Below are positions 25,070 to 33,060 of a stretch of DNA of 64,000 nt, one piece after another. Each line of letters begins with the position of its first letter. The first letter of the stretch is position 1. Location of the stretch: contig NZ_AYVL01000018.1 of the NCBI RefSeq assembly GCF_000502835.1, positions 18,332 to 82,331 of the forward strand, written 5' to 3'. The notes beneath the pieces are model-generated. The model was given only the letters and a program-made list of their open reading frames with translations, ran no database searches and was not told the DNA's origin. This DNA comes from Mesorhizobium sp. LSJC280B00 (GTDB lineage Bacteria; Pseudomonadota; Alphaproteobacteria; Rhizobiales; Rhizobiaceae). The translations under genes were made by a program, and so were the position numbers.

Positions 25070-25097
25070 GCCTCCTGACAGTATGGTGTCAGGAGGC
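25070..25097. promoter_or_regulatory. Operator GCCTCCTGACA-N6-TGTCAGGAGGC, copy 2
   Basis: A perfect inverted repeat with 11-base arms (25070-25080 and 25087-25097) around six bases. The core CTGACA-N6-TGTCAG equals copy 1. It stands 52 bases before the alkyltransferase-like gene and about 480 bases before the YafY regulator, in one transcription unit. Autoregulation by the YafY protein is the simplest reading. Confidence 0.75.
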
Positions 25098-25148
25098 TCG
25101 TGCCATAGTGCGATGGCCGCCGGAGCCGGATGCCCGAGAGGACGATCG

Positions 25149-25556
25149 ATGAAAAGCTGGAACGACAGGCTGAACACGCCTGGCATCAACGGCATAAGAC
25201 CGTCGCCACGCACCATCGGCGACGTCGTCGAAGGCCAGCCGATGCTGGTTCCTACAGCTCGCCAGGTCCATGCATTCATCCGCTCCATCCCCGAAGGCAT
25301 GGACATGAATATCCGCGCTTTGCGCACCGCTCTCGCCATCGAGCACGATGCCGAGATGACATGTCCGGTCACCATCGGCTATCATCTGCGCACCGTCGCC
25401 GAGGCCGCCAACGAGGATCTTGAGCGTGGTATGGCGCTGGGCGACGTTGCGCCGTTCTGGCGGGTGGTCGACGCAAACACGCCGACAACGAGGAAATTGT
25501 CCTTCGGCGCGGCCTTCGTCGCCGCGCAGCGCAAGCGCGAAGGGCTGGAACGATAG
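25149..25556 (+). CDS. MGMT-like DNA-binding domain protein (alkyltransferase-like)
   Basis: A 135-residue protein that resembles the C-terminal domain of O6-alkylguanine-DNA alkyltransferases: VHAFIRSIPEGMDMNIRALR matches the helix-wing start, and PFWRVVDA near residues 102-109 stands where the active-site PCHRVV is expected. The catalytic cysteine is replaced by tryptophan, so methyl transfer is not expected; the fold may only bind DNA. The resemblance is by eye. The ATG at 25149 follows GAGAGG. The YafY regulator begins 18 bases after its stop codon. Confidence 0.55.
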   Translation: MKSWNDRLNTPGINGIRPSPRTIGDVVEGQPMLVPTARQVHAFIRSIPEGMDMNIRALRTALAIEHDAEMTCPVTIGYHLRTVAEAANEDLERGMALGDVAPFWRVVDANTPTTRKLSFGAAFVAAQRKREGLER

Positions 25557-25574
25557 ACGCCGAGGGACCATACG

Positions 25575-26294
25575 ATGCGCCGCGCCGACAGGCTCTTCCA
25601 GATCGTGCAGCATCTGCGTGGTGGTCGTCTGGTCACCGCTCAGAAGCTGGGCACGTGGCTCGAGGTTTCCGAGCGGACGATCTATCGCGACATCGCAGAC
25701 CTGCAGTCGACCGGCGTGCCGATCGACGGCGAGGCCGGTGTCGGGTACATGATGAGGGAGGGTTTCGACCTTCCGCCGCTGATGTTCACGCGTGACGAGA
25801 TCGTCGCGCTGGTCGCCGGCGCCCGCATGGTGCGCGCGTTTGGTGGCGCGGCCATGGCGCGAGCCGCCGACGAGGCGCTGGTCAAGATAGGCGCCGTGTT
25901 GCCCGACGCCGAAAAGGACCGCATCGCCCGTACCGAGATCCACACGCCGATGTGGGTGGTAAGCGATGCCGCCCGCGAAGCCATCGACCTGATCGAGCGG
26001 TCCATCGAGAAACGTCAGGTGCTGACCATCGACTATTCGGATGAGGCCGGCCGCAGCACCGCGCGCGACATCCGCCCGCTCGGCCTGTGGTTCTGGGGCA
26101 AGGTGTGGACCTTGGTCGCCTGGTGTGAGATGCGCGGCGATTTCCGCGCCTTCCGCATCGACCGCATCGCCTCGGTGGTCATCGCCGGCCGCACCTTCAA
26201 GCCGGAGCGCGGCAAGCAGCTCGCCGATTTCTATCGCGCGGTGGAGCGCAGCGAGGATTACGGCATGGCGCCGGACCGGGCGGCGCGAAGCTGA
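25575..26294 (+). CDS. YafY-type HTH/WYL transcriptional regulator
   Basis: A 239-residue regulator. The N-terminal HTH_11 domain is RADRLFQIVQHLRGGRLVTA with VSERTIYRDIADLQSTGVPI as recognition helix. The WYL domain follows, seen as RPLGLWFWGKVWTLVAWCEM and AFRIDRIASV; the Trp-Tyr-Leu trio reads W-T-L here. WYL domains bind nucleic acid or small ligands and switch the repressor. It is the last gene of the alkyltransferase-like unit and is followed by a strong bidirectional terminator. Confidence 0.9.
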   Translation: MRRADRLFQIVQHLRGGRLVTAQKLGTWLEVSERTIYRDIADLQSTGVPIDGEAGVGYMMREGFDLPPLMFTRDEIVALVAGARMVRAFGGAAMARAADEALVKIGAVLPDAEKDRIARTEIHTPMWVVSDAAREAIDLIERSIEKRQVLTIDYSDEAGRSTARDIRPLGLWFWGKVWTLVAWCEMRGDFRAFRIDRIASVVIAGRTFKPERGKQLADFYRAVERSEDYGMAPDRAARS

Positions 26295-26310
26295 CACGGA
26301 AGATCACAAA

Positions 26311-26341
26311 AAAGCCCGCTTGAAAGCGGGCTTTTTGTTTT
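26311..26341. terminator. Bidirectional intrinsic terminator
   Basis: AAAGCCCGCT (26311-26320), loop TGAA, AGCGGGCTTT (26325-26334), then TTGTTTT; A-rich on the other side. It serves the YafY gene on the plus strand and trcR on the minus strand. Confidence 0.9.
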
Positions 26342-26352
26342 GGATGCCAGAC

Positions 26353-27048
26353 CTACTCCTCTTCGTCGGCGTCCTTGTCCTTCGACTTCAGCGCCGAAAG
26401 CTTGGCGAAGACGGCGTTGGCGTCAAGTTCGCGGTCCTCGTCCTTCGGCTTTTCGGGCGCCGGCACCAGCCGTTCGGTCAAGGCGGCCGGCAGCAGCGTA
26501 TCGCCGACCGGCTGCGCCTGCTCGCGGCCGCGCGAGGCGCGGTTGATTTCCATATCGAGGTCGATCTGCGACGTCAGGCCGAGCGTCACCGGATCCATCG
26601 GCTGGAGATTGGCGGAGTTCCAGTGCTTTCTGTCGCGGATCTGGTCGATCGTCGACTTCGTTGTGCCGACAAGGCGGGCAATCTGCGCATCCTTGAGCTC
26701 GGGATGGTTGCGCACCAGCCAGAGGATGGCGTTGGGCCGGTCCTGGCGCTTCGACAGCGGCGTGTAGCGCGGACCCTTGCGTTTGGATTCCGGCACCCGC
26801 ACCTTGGGATCGGAGAGCTTCAGCCGGTGGTTGGCGTCCTTCTCGGCGCGCGCGATCTCGTCGCGAGTGAGCTGGCCGGTCATGATCGGGTCCATGCCCT
26901 TGATGCCTTGCGCCGACTCGCCGTCGGCGATCGCCTTGACCTCAAGCGGATGCAGTCCGCAGAACTGCGCGATCTGCTCGAAGGAAAGCGCTGTGTTGTC
27001 AACCAGCCAGACGGCGGTCGCCTTTGGCATCAGCAGCGTATTGGCCAT
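26353..27048 (-). CDS. trcR: Cell cycle transcriptional regulator TrcR (DUF1013)
   Basis: A 231-residue alphaproteobacterial protein of the DUF1013/TrcR family. It contains two HTH-like segments: LSFEQIAQFCGLHPLEVKAI near residue 22 and LKDAQIARLVGTTKSTIDQI in mid-protein, and ends in an acidic tail (KDKDADEEE). Members are conserved in Rhizobiales and Caulobacterales and are named for a role in cell cycle transcription. AAGGA stands before ATG 27048. A candidate promoter (TTGCGA-N16-TTATAT) lies at 27154-27127 on the same strand. Confidence 0.88.
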   Translation of the reverse strand: MANTLLMPKATAVWLVDNTALSFEQIAQFCGLHPLEVKAIADGESAQGIKGMDPIMTGQLTRDEIARAEKDANHRLKLSDPKVRVPESKRKGPRYTPLSKRQDRPNAILWLVRNHPELKDAQIARLVGTTKSTIDQIRDRKHWNSANLQPMDPVTLGLTSQIDLDMEINRASRGREQAQPVGDTLLPAALTERLVPAPEKPKDEDRELDANAVFAKLSALKSKDKDADEEE

Positions 27049-27401
27049 TACAAAAATCCTTCTCGTTCGCCCGCGTTCCCGCGCGGGCGGTGGTTTAGAG
27101 CCACCAAAATGGGAAAATCGCGGTCTATATAACCGCTCGCTCGCCGTTTCGCAATCTTTTTGGCAGGCGCGCGTCAAGGACGGCACGGCAGCGCGACCAG
27201 CAGACCGCGAAGGTCGGCAGATGACGCCATACAGTCGAAAGCTTCAAAAAGACAAAGCCCGCCAGACCAAGGTCGGGCGGGCTCGGAACCGGCGACGGAA
27301 ATCCGTCTGCTGCGGCTCTGGCTTCTAAAGCTTGATCCCGAACCGCGGCTCGGCGTTGCCGAAAAGCAGCGCCCGGTCTTCGAGCGGGATCGTGCTCGAG
27401 A
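27049..27401. other. Intergenic stretch with minus-strand terminator, possible small RNA
   Basis: Between trcR and the DUF1127 gene there are about 350 bases without a convincing reading frame. Besides the trcR leader it contains, on the reverse strand, AGCCCGCC (27285-27278), a loop, GGCGGGCT (27265-27258) and a T-rich tail (TTGTCTTTTTG), a good intrinsic terminator. It is 115 bases beyond the DUF1127 stop, so it may end that transcript or a separate small RNA. Confidence 0.5.
27127..27154 (-). promoter_or_regulatory. Candidate trcR promoter
   Basis: On the reverse strand TTGCGA (27154-27149), a 16-base spacer and TTATAT (27132-27127) give a housekeeping-type promoter, about 80 bases before the trcR start. 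It is the only promoter-like pair I could find in this leader. Confidence 0.4.
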
Positions 27402-27542
27402 TCAAAGCCCTTTGCGGGCGATTCTCTCGATGTCGCCGCGGTTGATGCCGAGGTCGTTGAGCTGACGAGCATTCAGCCGGTTCAGTTCGCGCACGGTTTC
27501 GTTGTACATGCGCCAGTTACGGAAAGCGCGGATCGGGTTCAT
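27402..27542 (-). CDS. DUF1127 domain protein
   Basis: A 46-residue protein ending in the DUF1127 pattern: ETVRELNRLNARQLNDLGIN followed by RGDIERIARKGL. Alphaproteobacterial DUF1127 proteins of this size are abundant, arginine-rich and linked to phosphate and RNA metabolism. GGAGG stands six bases before ATG 27542. It is a single-gene unit on the reverse strand. Confidence 0.88.
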   Translation of the reverse strand: MNPIRAFRNWRMYNETVRELNRLNARQLNDLGINRGDIERIARKGL

Positions 27543-27674
27543 GATAGTCCTCCATCGTTTTGATGCCGCGTAAATAGGCATCGGCGATGAAAAATTGAAC
27601 AGACGCTTTTGCATGGCCGCAATGCGTTTGTTGCATTGCACCATTAAGCTTTCGTTCAGCCTGTTTGCGGGCCG

Positions 27675-28685
27675 TCAGGCGACATCGAGCACAATCTTGC
27701 CGATGTGCTCACCCTCCTCCATCCGCTCATGCGCCCGCCACGCTTCCTTGAGCGGGAAGATCGTATCCATCACCGGCGCAACCTTGCGCGTGCCGAGCAG
27801 CGGCCAAACCTGCGCCTCCAGCGCAGCCGCAACTGCCGCCTTGAACTCCACGGTGCGTGGCCTGAGCAGCGATCCTGTGTGCACGAGCCGCTTGGCCATG
27901 ATCTTGAAGAAATCGGCGCTCGCCACCGTCCCGCCCTGCGTCGCGATCTGGACGATGCGGCCTTCCATGGCTGCAGCCTCATAGTTTCGCGCCACATAGT
28001 CGCCGCCGACCATGTCGAGGATGACATTGGCACCCTTGCCGCCGGTTGCCTCCTTGACTGCGGCGACGAAGTCCTCCTCGCGGTAGTTGATCGCCCGGTC
28101 GGCGCCGAGCTTGAGGCAGGCGTCGCATTTCTCCTTGTTGCCGGCGGTGGTGACGACATAGGCGCCGAAAGCGGCAGCAAGCTGGATCGCCGTGGTGCCG
28201 ATACCCGACGAGCCGCCATGCACGAGCAGGGTCTCGCCGCTCTTCAGGCCGCCGCGCTCGAAGACATTGTGCCAAACAGTGAAGTAGTTTTCCGGCAGCG
28301 CCGCCGCTTCGGTGTAGGTAAAGCCGGCGGGCAGCGGCAGCACGCTGCCGGCGTGCACTCTGACATATTCGGCATAGCCGCCGCCCGCCGTCAGCGCACA
28401 GACCCGGTCGCCGACGCGCCAGCGCGATATCTCGTCACCAAGGGCAGCGACTTCGCCTGCTGCTTCCAGGCCCGGCAGATCCGACGCTCCCGGCGGTGGC
28501 GGATAGGCGCCCTTGCGCTGTTGCACGTCCGGCCGGTTGACGCCGGCGGCCCGCACCCGGATCAGGATCTCGCCGGGACCGGGAACCGGTACGTCGCGGG
28601 TTTCCGGTTTCAGCACCCGCGGCCCGCCCGGTTCCGATATGGCGATCGCCATCATCTTCGCCGGAATTTTCTGTGCGTTCGCCAT
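27675..28685 (-). CDS. NAD(P)H-quinone oxidoreductase, zeta-crystallin type
   Basis: A 336-residue medium-chain reductase without the catalytic zinc site. Signs are VRAAGVNRPDVQQRKGAYPP, GLEAAGEVAALGD, the dinucleotide fold LVHGGSSGIGTTAIQLAAAF, and AINYREEDF. Members use NADPH to reduce quinones or activated alkenes. The ATG at 28685 reads MANAQKIPAKMMAIAI; a second start seven to ten residues later is possible. It is divergent from the DUF1192 gene. Confidence 0.92.
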   Translation of the reverse strand: MANAQKIPAKMMAIAISEPGGPRVLKPETRDVPVPGPGEILIRVRAAGVNRPDVQQRKGAYPPPPGASDLPGLEAAGEVAALGDEISRWRVGDRVCALTAGGGYAEYVRVHAGSVLPLPAGFTYTEAAALPENYFTVWHNVFERGGLKSGETLLVHGGSSGIGTTAIQLAAAFGAYVVTTAGNKEKCDACLKLGADRAINYREEDFVAAVKEATGGKGANVILDMVGGDYVARNYEAAAMEGRIVQIATQGGTVASADFFKIMAKRLVHTGSLLRPRTVEFKAAVAAALEAQVWPLLGTRKVAPVMDTIFPLKEAWRAHERMEEGEHIGKIVLDVA

Positions 28686-28809
28686 GAATTTTCCCGTCGT
28701 GCTCCGCCGGTTTCTCGTGCCAGCTCTTGCCCGCCATTTGCATCCATACCCTTGCCCTATGTATGCTCATTGGCAAATCAGGCAAATGGGCAATCACGGA
28801 GGGGCGACG

Positions 28810-29004
28810 ATGGCGATCTTCGACGACGAACCCAAGAAGAAAGCGCGCCCGCACGAGATCGGGCAGGATCTGTCGCTGCTTTCCGTCGACGAATTGTCCG
28901 AACGGATCGGCATCCTGCGCGACGAGATCGCCCGGCTGGAAGCCGAGCTCAAGACCAAGGGCTCGACCAAGTCGGCGGCAGAGGCGCTGTTTCGCCGCGG
29001 GTAG
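28810..29004 (+). CDS. DUF1192 family protein
   Basis: A 64-residue protein of the DUF1192 family: MAIFDDEPKKKARPHEIGQD then a coiled-coil helix SERIGILRDEIARLEAELKT and the end SAAEALFRRG. This small family is restricted to alphaproteobacteria and has no known function. GGAGGGGCG precedes the ATG at 28810. It is divergent from the quinone reductase gene. Confidence 0.88.
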   Translation: MAIFDDEPKKKARPHEIGQDLSLLSVDELSERIGILRDEIARLEAELKTKGSTKSAAEALFRRG

Positions 29005-29100
29005 TTACTGCGGGTAATGCCAAAAGCTCGGGCACGCCGCCGAAAAGCCCGAATGCCGCTGTCTGCAGACTTGTGCCCTAAACCCCAGCCGGATTGAAAA

Positions 29101-30348
29101 ATGTTCGCAAGCTACAGACCGATCCTCTCGCTGCTGCGCGGCACCGCGTTCCTGTTGGCGGCATCCGGACTGCACGGTCTGCTGTTGCCGCTGCGCGGCC
29201 AGGTGGAGGGCTTCTCGACGGCATCGCTCGGCCTGATGGGCACGGCTTGGGCCGGCGGCTTCGTCACCGGCTGCTTCTTTGCGCCACGCATCGTGCGCCG
29301 CGCCGGTCATGTCAGGGCTTTCGGCGCCTTTGCCGCATCGGGAGCGATCGTCGCACTGCTCACCGGCCTGATCATCGACGAATATACCTGGATCCTGCTG
29401 CGCGCCTTCACCGGCTTCACCATGGCCGGCGCCTTCATGGTCATCGAAAGCTGGCTCAACGAGAAGGCCACCAACGAAAACCGCGGCACCGTCTTCGGCC
29501 TCTACATGATGGTCACCTATGCCTCGATCATGGGCGGTCAGATGATCGTTGCCGGCGGCGATGTGAGATCGGCGTCGCTGTTCATGATCACCGGCATTCT
29601 GTTCTGCCTGTCGCTGATCCCGACGGCGGTCTCGACGGCGTCTCACCCCAAGCCGCTGCAGGACGTGTCGCTTGACGTCAAGGGGCTCTACGTCAATTCG
29701 CCGGTGTCGGCGATCGCTTGCGTGCTGATCGGCATCGCCAACGGCGCCTGGGGTACACTTGGTGCCGTCTATGGAGCGCGCATCGGCATCTCGACAGCCG
29801 AGATCGCGCTGATGATGAGCCTCGTGGTCATCGCTGGTGCCGCCATGCAGCTTCCGGCCGGGCGGCTCTCCGACACGACGGACCGTCGTTTCGTGCTGGC
29901 GGGCGCGGCCTTCGGTGCTGCGCTGTTTGCCATCGCCATCTTCCTGTTCGAACCGCGCTCCGGCGTCTTCGTCATCGTCTGCACCGCCGCCTACGGCGCC
30001 TTCGCCTACACGCTCTATTCGATCGCGGTGGCGCATGCCAATGACCATGCGCGATCGGAGGACTTCGTCAAAGTGTCGGGCGGCCTGCTGCTGCTTTATG
30101 GCTTCGGCACGATGATCGGTCCGCTGGTGGCCGCCGGCCTGATGGGCTGGATGCGCCCTGAGGGGCTGTTCCTGGCCACTGCGCTCGCGCATCTCAGCCT
30201 GGCTGGCTATACGCTGCTGCGCATCAGCCGTCGCGCGCCGGTGCCGATCGAAGGCCGCGATGCCTTCAAGACCCAGCCCGCCGATCGCTCGGTGACGCCG
30301 GAAGCGTTGCGGCTCGACCCGCGCAGAAAAGCTGAAGCCGACAGTTGA
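29101..30348 (+). CDS. MFS transporter, YcaD-like
   Basis: A 415-residue transporter with twelve predicted helices. Signs are the MVIESWLNEKATNENRG stretch between helices 4 and 5 and LYSIAVAHANDHARSEDFVK in the C-terminal half, both typical of the YcaD-type subgroup whose substrate is unknown. The C-terminus is a soluble tail (DAFKTQPADRSVTPEALRLD). It has no visible operon partner; the ArsR-type gene starts 32 bases after its stop and might be co-transcribed. Confidence 0.88.
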   Translation: MFASYRPILSLLRGTAFLLAASGLHGLLLPLRGQVEGFSTASLGLMGTAWAGGFVTGCFFAPRIVRRAGHVRAFGAFAASGAIVALLTGLIIDEYTWILLRAFTGFTMAGAFMVIESWLNEKATNENRGTVFGLYMMVTYASIMGGQMIVAGGDVRSASLFMITGILFCLSLIPTAVSTASHPKPLQDVSLDVKGLYVNSPVSAIACVLIGIANGAWGTLGAVYGARIGISTAEIALMMSLVVIAGAAMQLPAGRLSDTTDRRFVLAGAAFGAALFAIAIFLFEPRSGVFVIVCTAAYGAFAYTLYSIAVAHANDHARSEDFVKVSGGLLLLYGFGTMIGPLVAAGLMGWMRPEGLFLATALAHLSLAGYTLLRISRRAPVPIEGRDAFKTQPADRSVTPEALRLDPRRKAEADS

Positions 30349-30379
30349 GATTCGAGGCGCTTTGCCCCACAAATAAGGC

Positions 30380-30667
30380 ATGATGCTTTCCGACGCCTTC
30401 ATGGCGATTGCCGATCCCAACCGGCGCCATCTCTTGGAAGAGCTCCGGCGCGGACCGAAGACCGTCAACGAATTGGCATCCGGCTTGCCGGTGTCCCGCC
30501 CGGCCGTTTCGCAGCACCTGAAGGTGCTGCTTGATGCGGGGTTGGTCAACGCCAAGCCGGAAGGCACCAGGCGCGTCTATACGGTCAGCAATGCCGGCTT
30601 CCTGAAGCTCAACATCTGGCTTGACCAGTTCTGGGATGCGGAGCAGCTCGGTTCACCCGGAAGCTGA
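30380..30667 (+). CDS. ArsR-type HTH regulator
   Basis: A 95-residue winged-helix protein: MMLSDAFMAIADPNRRHLLE, LRRGPKTVNELASGLPVSRP (recognition region) and VSQHLKVLLDAGLVNAKPEG, ending with RRVYTVSNAGFLKLNIWLDQ. No metal-binding cysteines are seen, so it belongs to the non-metal ArsR group that often sits beside SRPBCC/AHSA1 genes; none is adjacent here. It may be co-transcribed with the MFS gene. Confidence 0.88.
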   Translation: MMLSDAFMAIADPNRRHLLEELRRGPKTVNELASGLPVSRPAVSQHLKVLLDAGLVNAKPEGTRRVYTVSNAGFLKLNIWLDQFWDAEQLGSPGS

Positions 30668-30710
30668 GGGGCATCGTCAGCGCGTCGAGCAACTATGCAG
30701 CATCGGGCCT

Positions 30711-30798
30711 AGAGCAATTCCAGGAAAAATGTGAAGCGGTTTTCCGTCCGGAAGAGATAGAGCGGTTCGGCGTTTCCGTGAAACGATGAACCACTCTA
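30711..30798. repeat. Palindromic intergenic repeat (AGAGCAATTCC type), contains a stop codon
   Basis: The element starts AGAGCAATTCCAGG and ends GAACCACTCTAG. Within it AGCGGTTTTCC and AGAGCGGTTCGGCGTTTCC recur. The last bases (CTA, 30796-30798) are the TAG stop codon of the GST gene on the reverse strand. It fills the gap between the ArsR-type gene and the GST gene, which are convergent. Confidence 0.65.
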
Positions 30799-31452
30799 GC
30801 CATTGTTGTAGGGGAAGAGCTTGAAATACGGCTGCGCTTCCTCGATCACACGGGCAACCGAGGGGCGTTGCAGCAACCGGTCGTGATAGCGCCTGACCGC
30901 AGGATATTCGTCTCCGAACGGCTCGACCTTGTTGGCGTAGAACAGCGCGGGGGCGGCAGCGCAGTCGGCCATGGTGAAGCTCGCACCCACCGCCCATGTC
31001 CTCGACTGCATGTCCTGTTCAATGATGGCGTAGGAGCTGCGCAGCTGGGCGCGGGCCTGCTCGACGCCGAACGGATCGGTCTTGCCCTGCGGCCGCAGCC
31101 GGTCGCCAACGATCTTCTGCATCGGTTCCTGGACGTAGAAGTCATAGAAGCGGTCGGCAAGCCGGGTCTGACGGGCGAGATCGAGATCGCCGGGGATCAG
31201 CTCGACCGGTCCGGGATAATACGCGTTGAGATATTCGATGACGATCGTCGATTCCGGCACGGTCCGGTCCAGCGCCTCATCGCGCAGCACCGGCATCTTG
31301 CCGGCCGGCCACAATTTCAGGAACGCCGCGCGCGACTGTTCGTTGCCGAGATCGACGACGACCGATGTGAATGGCGTGCCGTTCTCATAGAGCGCGATCA
31401 GCGGTTTCCAGCAGAAGGAGGCCAGCGGATGAAGATGCATCGTCAGGGACAT
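30796..31452 (-). CDS. Glutathione S-transferase
   Basis: A 218-residue GST. The N-terminal thioredoxin-like domain reads MSLTMHLHPLASFCWKPLIA with a serine-cysteine pair near residues 12-14, then GKMPVLRDEALDRTVPESTI that binds glutathione. The C-terminal helical domain includes FTMADCAAAPALFYANKV. Substrate unknown. The ATG at 31452 is chosen; upstream codons in the frame lie in non-conserved DNA. Its stop codon lies in an intergenic palindromic repeat. Confidence 0.88.
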   Translation of the reverse strand: MSLTMHLHPLASFCWKPLIALYENGTPFTSVVVDLGNEQSRAAFLKLWPAGKMPVLRDEALDRTVPESTIVIEYLNAYYPGPVELIPGDLDLARQTRLADRFYDFYVQEPMQKIVGDRLRPQGKTDPFGVEQARAQLRSSYAIIEQDMQSRTWAVGASFTMADCAAAPALFYANKVEPFGDEYPAVRRYHDRLLQRPSVARVIEEAQPYFKLFPYNNG

Positions 31453-31513
31453 TTTTGCTCCTATCTTTGGTGCTTCGTCTCGCGGGCATCCGGTGTCAAG
31501 GTTCGGCCCGCTG

Positions 31514-32365
31514 CTACGTGGCCCGGCTGTGGGCGACGATCGCATCGATGATCGCGGCCCAATCGTCGGGATGCAGCTCGTGGCCGCCGCCCTTGATCCG
31601 GACCAGTCTTGCACCGGCGACCGCGTCGGCAAGAGCGGCGCCATGCTCGGCTGGAAAGATCGGATCGTCGGTGCCGTGGACAACGAGGAGCGGAATCTTC
31701 ATCTCGTGCAGCCGCCCCGTCCAGTCCTCGCCGCTCCGATCTTCGCCGCCCTTGAGCATGAAGTGATTGGTCGCGCTGAGAAAGCCGCCGGACCGGTCGT
31801 AGTCCTGTTCCACGAACGCTCTCGTCCGCGCCTCATCGAACGGATGCGCGGTGCCGGCGAGCGCACGCGCGTTTTTGACCATGAAATCGACCGCTTGGCC
31901 ACGGTCAGACCAGTCGACCTTCGCGCCTTCGGCCGAATGTTTCCTATAGGCCTCGGTGGTTCCGGGCAAATGCGACGTATCGATGCCCAAGGGCGAACTG
32001 CTGATCACCGTCAGCGAAGTGACACGCGACGGGTATTTCAACGCAACGAGCTGCGCGATCATGCCGCCCATCGACATGCCGACCACATGCGCCTTTCGGA
32101 TTCCATGGTCGTCAAGGACGCGGATAGCATCGTCCGCCATGTCGTCGAATGTATAAGGCGGCTCGCCCGGCGCGTATTTGGTCGAACGGCCGGTATCGCG
32201 ATTGTCATAGCGGATCACGAAGCGACCTTCGCCGGCCAGCTTCCGGCAAAACGCTTCGGGCCACCAAAGCATGGAAGCCATCGCGCCCATGATCAACAAC
32301 ACCGCCGGATGGGCCGGATCGCCGAAGGTTTGGGATACGATTTCGGGGTATTCGGCGTTTCTCAT
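31514..32365 (-). CDS. Alpha/beta hydrolase
   Basis: A 283-residue alpha/beta-hydrolase. The nucleophile elbow is GMSMGGMIAQLVAL, the oxyanion stretch is LLIMGAMASMLWW, the acid is in VVHGTDDPIFP and the histidine in GGGHELHPDDW. AAGGAGG precedes ATG 32365. It is divergent from the HxlR-type regulator, so it is likely to be its target, with the palindrome at 32392-32408 between them. The native substrate (ester, lactone or epoxide) is unknown. Confidence 0.9.
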   Translation of the reverse strand: MRNAEYPEIVSQTFGDPAHPAVLLIMGAMASMLWWPEAFCRKLAGEGRFVIRYDNRDTGRSTKYAPGEPPYTFDDMADDAIRVLDDHGIRKAHVVGMSMGGMIAQLVALKYPSRVTSLTVISSSPLGIDTSHLPGTTEAYRKHSAEGAKVDWSDRGQAVDFMVKNARALAGTAHPFDEARTRAFVEQDYDRSGGFLSATNHFMLKGGEDRSGEDWTGRLHEMKIPLLVVHGTDDPIFPAEHGAALADAVAGARLVRIKGGGHELHPDDWAAIIDAIVAHSRAT

Positions 32366-32391
32366 GACTTTCCTCCTTGGGCCGCAAATCC

Positions 32392-32408
32392 GATTGCAAG
32401 TTGCAATC
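32392..32408. promoter_or_regulatory. Candidate HxlR operator GATTGCAA-N-TTGCAATC
   Basis: GATTGCAA (32392-32399), one base, TTGCAATC (32401-32408) is a perfect eight-base inverted repeat in the 95-base gap between the hydrolase and the HxlR-type gene. An extra half-site TTGCA follows at 32411. Confidence 0.6.
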
Positions 32409-32460
32409 AGTTGCACGATATTAAAACGATACGACAATGCAACCGGTTTTGGAGATTCGC

Positions 32461-32985
32461 ATGAACATCGATCGTCGGTCCGGATGCCCCATCAACCTGT
32501 CGCTCGAAGTGTTCGGTGACCGGTGGAGCCTGATCATCCTTCGCGACATCATCTTCGGCGGCAGACGCCACTTTCGCGAACTGCTCAACGGCTCGATGGA
32601 GGGCATCGCCTCCAACATCCTCGCCGACCGGCTGAAGCGGCTGATGGAGCTCGGCATGCTGACCAAGGCGGACGATCCCTCCCACAAGCAAAAGGCGATC
32701 TACAGCCTGACCGAAATGGCGATTACGCTGATGCCGATCCTGGCGCATCTCGGCGCCTGGGGCCGCGTCTGGCTGCCGGTCAGCGAAGAGCTCTCTATCC
32801 GTGCCGAGCTTCTGGAAAAAGGCGGCCCGCCGATGTGGGATAAGTTCATGAACGAGTTGCGCCACGAGCATCTGGGTGCGTCTCCCGCCCCATCTGGACC
32901 CACCGTCCGCGCGACTTTGCAGGCCGGATACGATGCGGTAGTCGCCCGCAAGGCGGAGCGAGTCGGCTGCGATCCGGCGCCATGA
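32461..32985 (+). CDS. HxlR-type HTH regulator
   Basis: A 174-residue regulator. It has the HxlR start RRSGCPINLSLEVFGDRWSL with one cysteine near the N-terminus, then IILRDIIFGGRRHFRELLNG and the recognition region IASNILADRLKRLMELGMLT. HxlR proteins often sense electrophiles or oxidants through that cysteine. ATG at 32461 follows GGAG and is preferred over ATG 32437. It is divergent from the alpha/beta-hydrolase gene. Confidence 0.9.
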   Translation: MNIDRRSGCPINLSLEVFGDRWSLIILRDIIFGGRRHFRELLNGSMEGIASNILADRLKRLMELGMLTKADDPSHKQKAIYSLTEMAITLMPILAHLGAWGRVWLPVSEELSIRAELLEKGGPPMWDKFMNELRHEHLGASPAPSGPTVRATLQAGYDAVVARKAERVGCDPAP

Positions 32986-33060
32986 CCAACTTATTTTCCC
33001 AATTGCGGGCTGGCTCTGCTATCAAGGGACTGAAGATAATTTACGGATTGGATAACGCTC

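Noticed and set aside
29005..30567. 520-codon minus-strand frame opposite the MFS transporter
   Set aside because: Shadow of the transporter frame; no ribosome site or motif.
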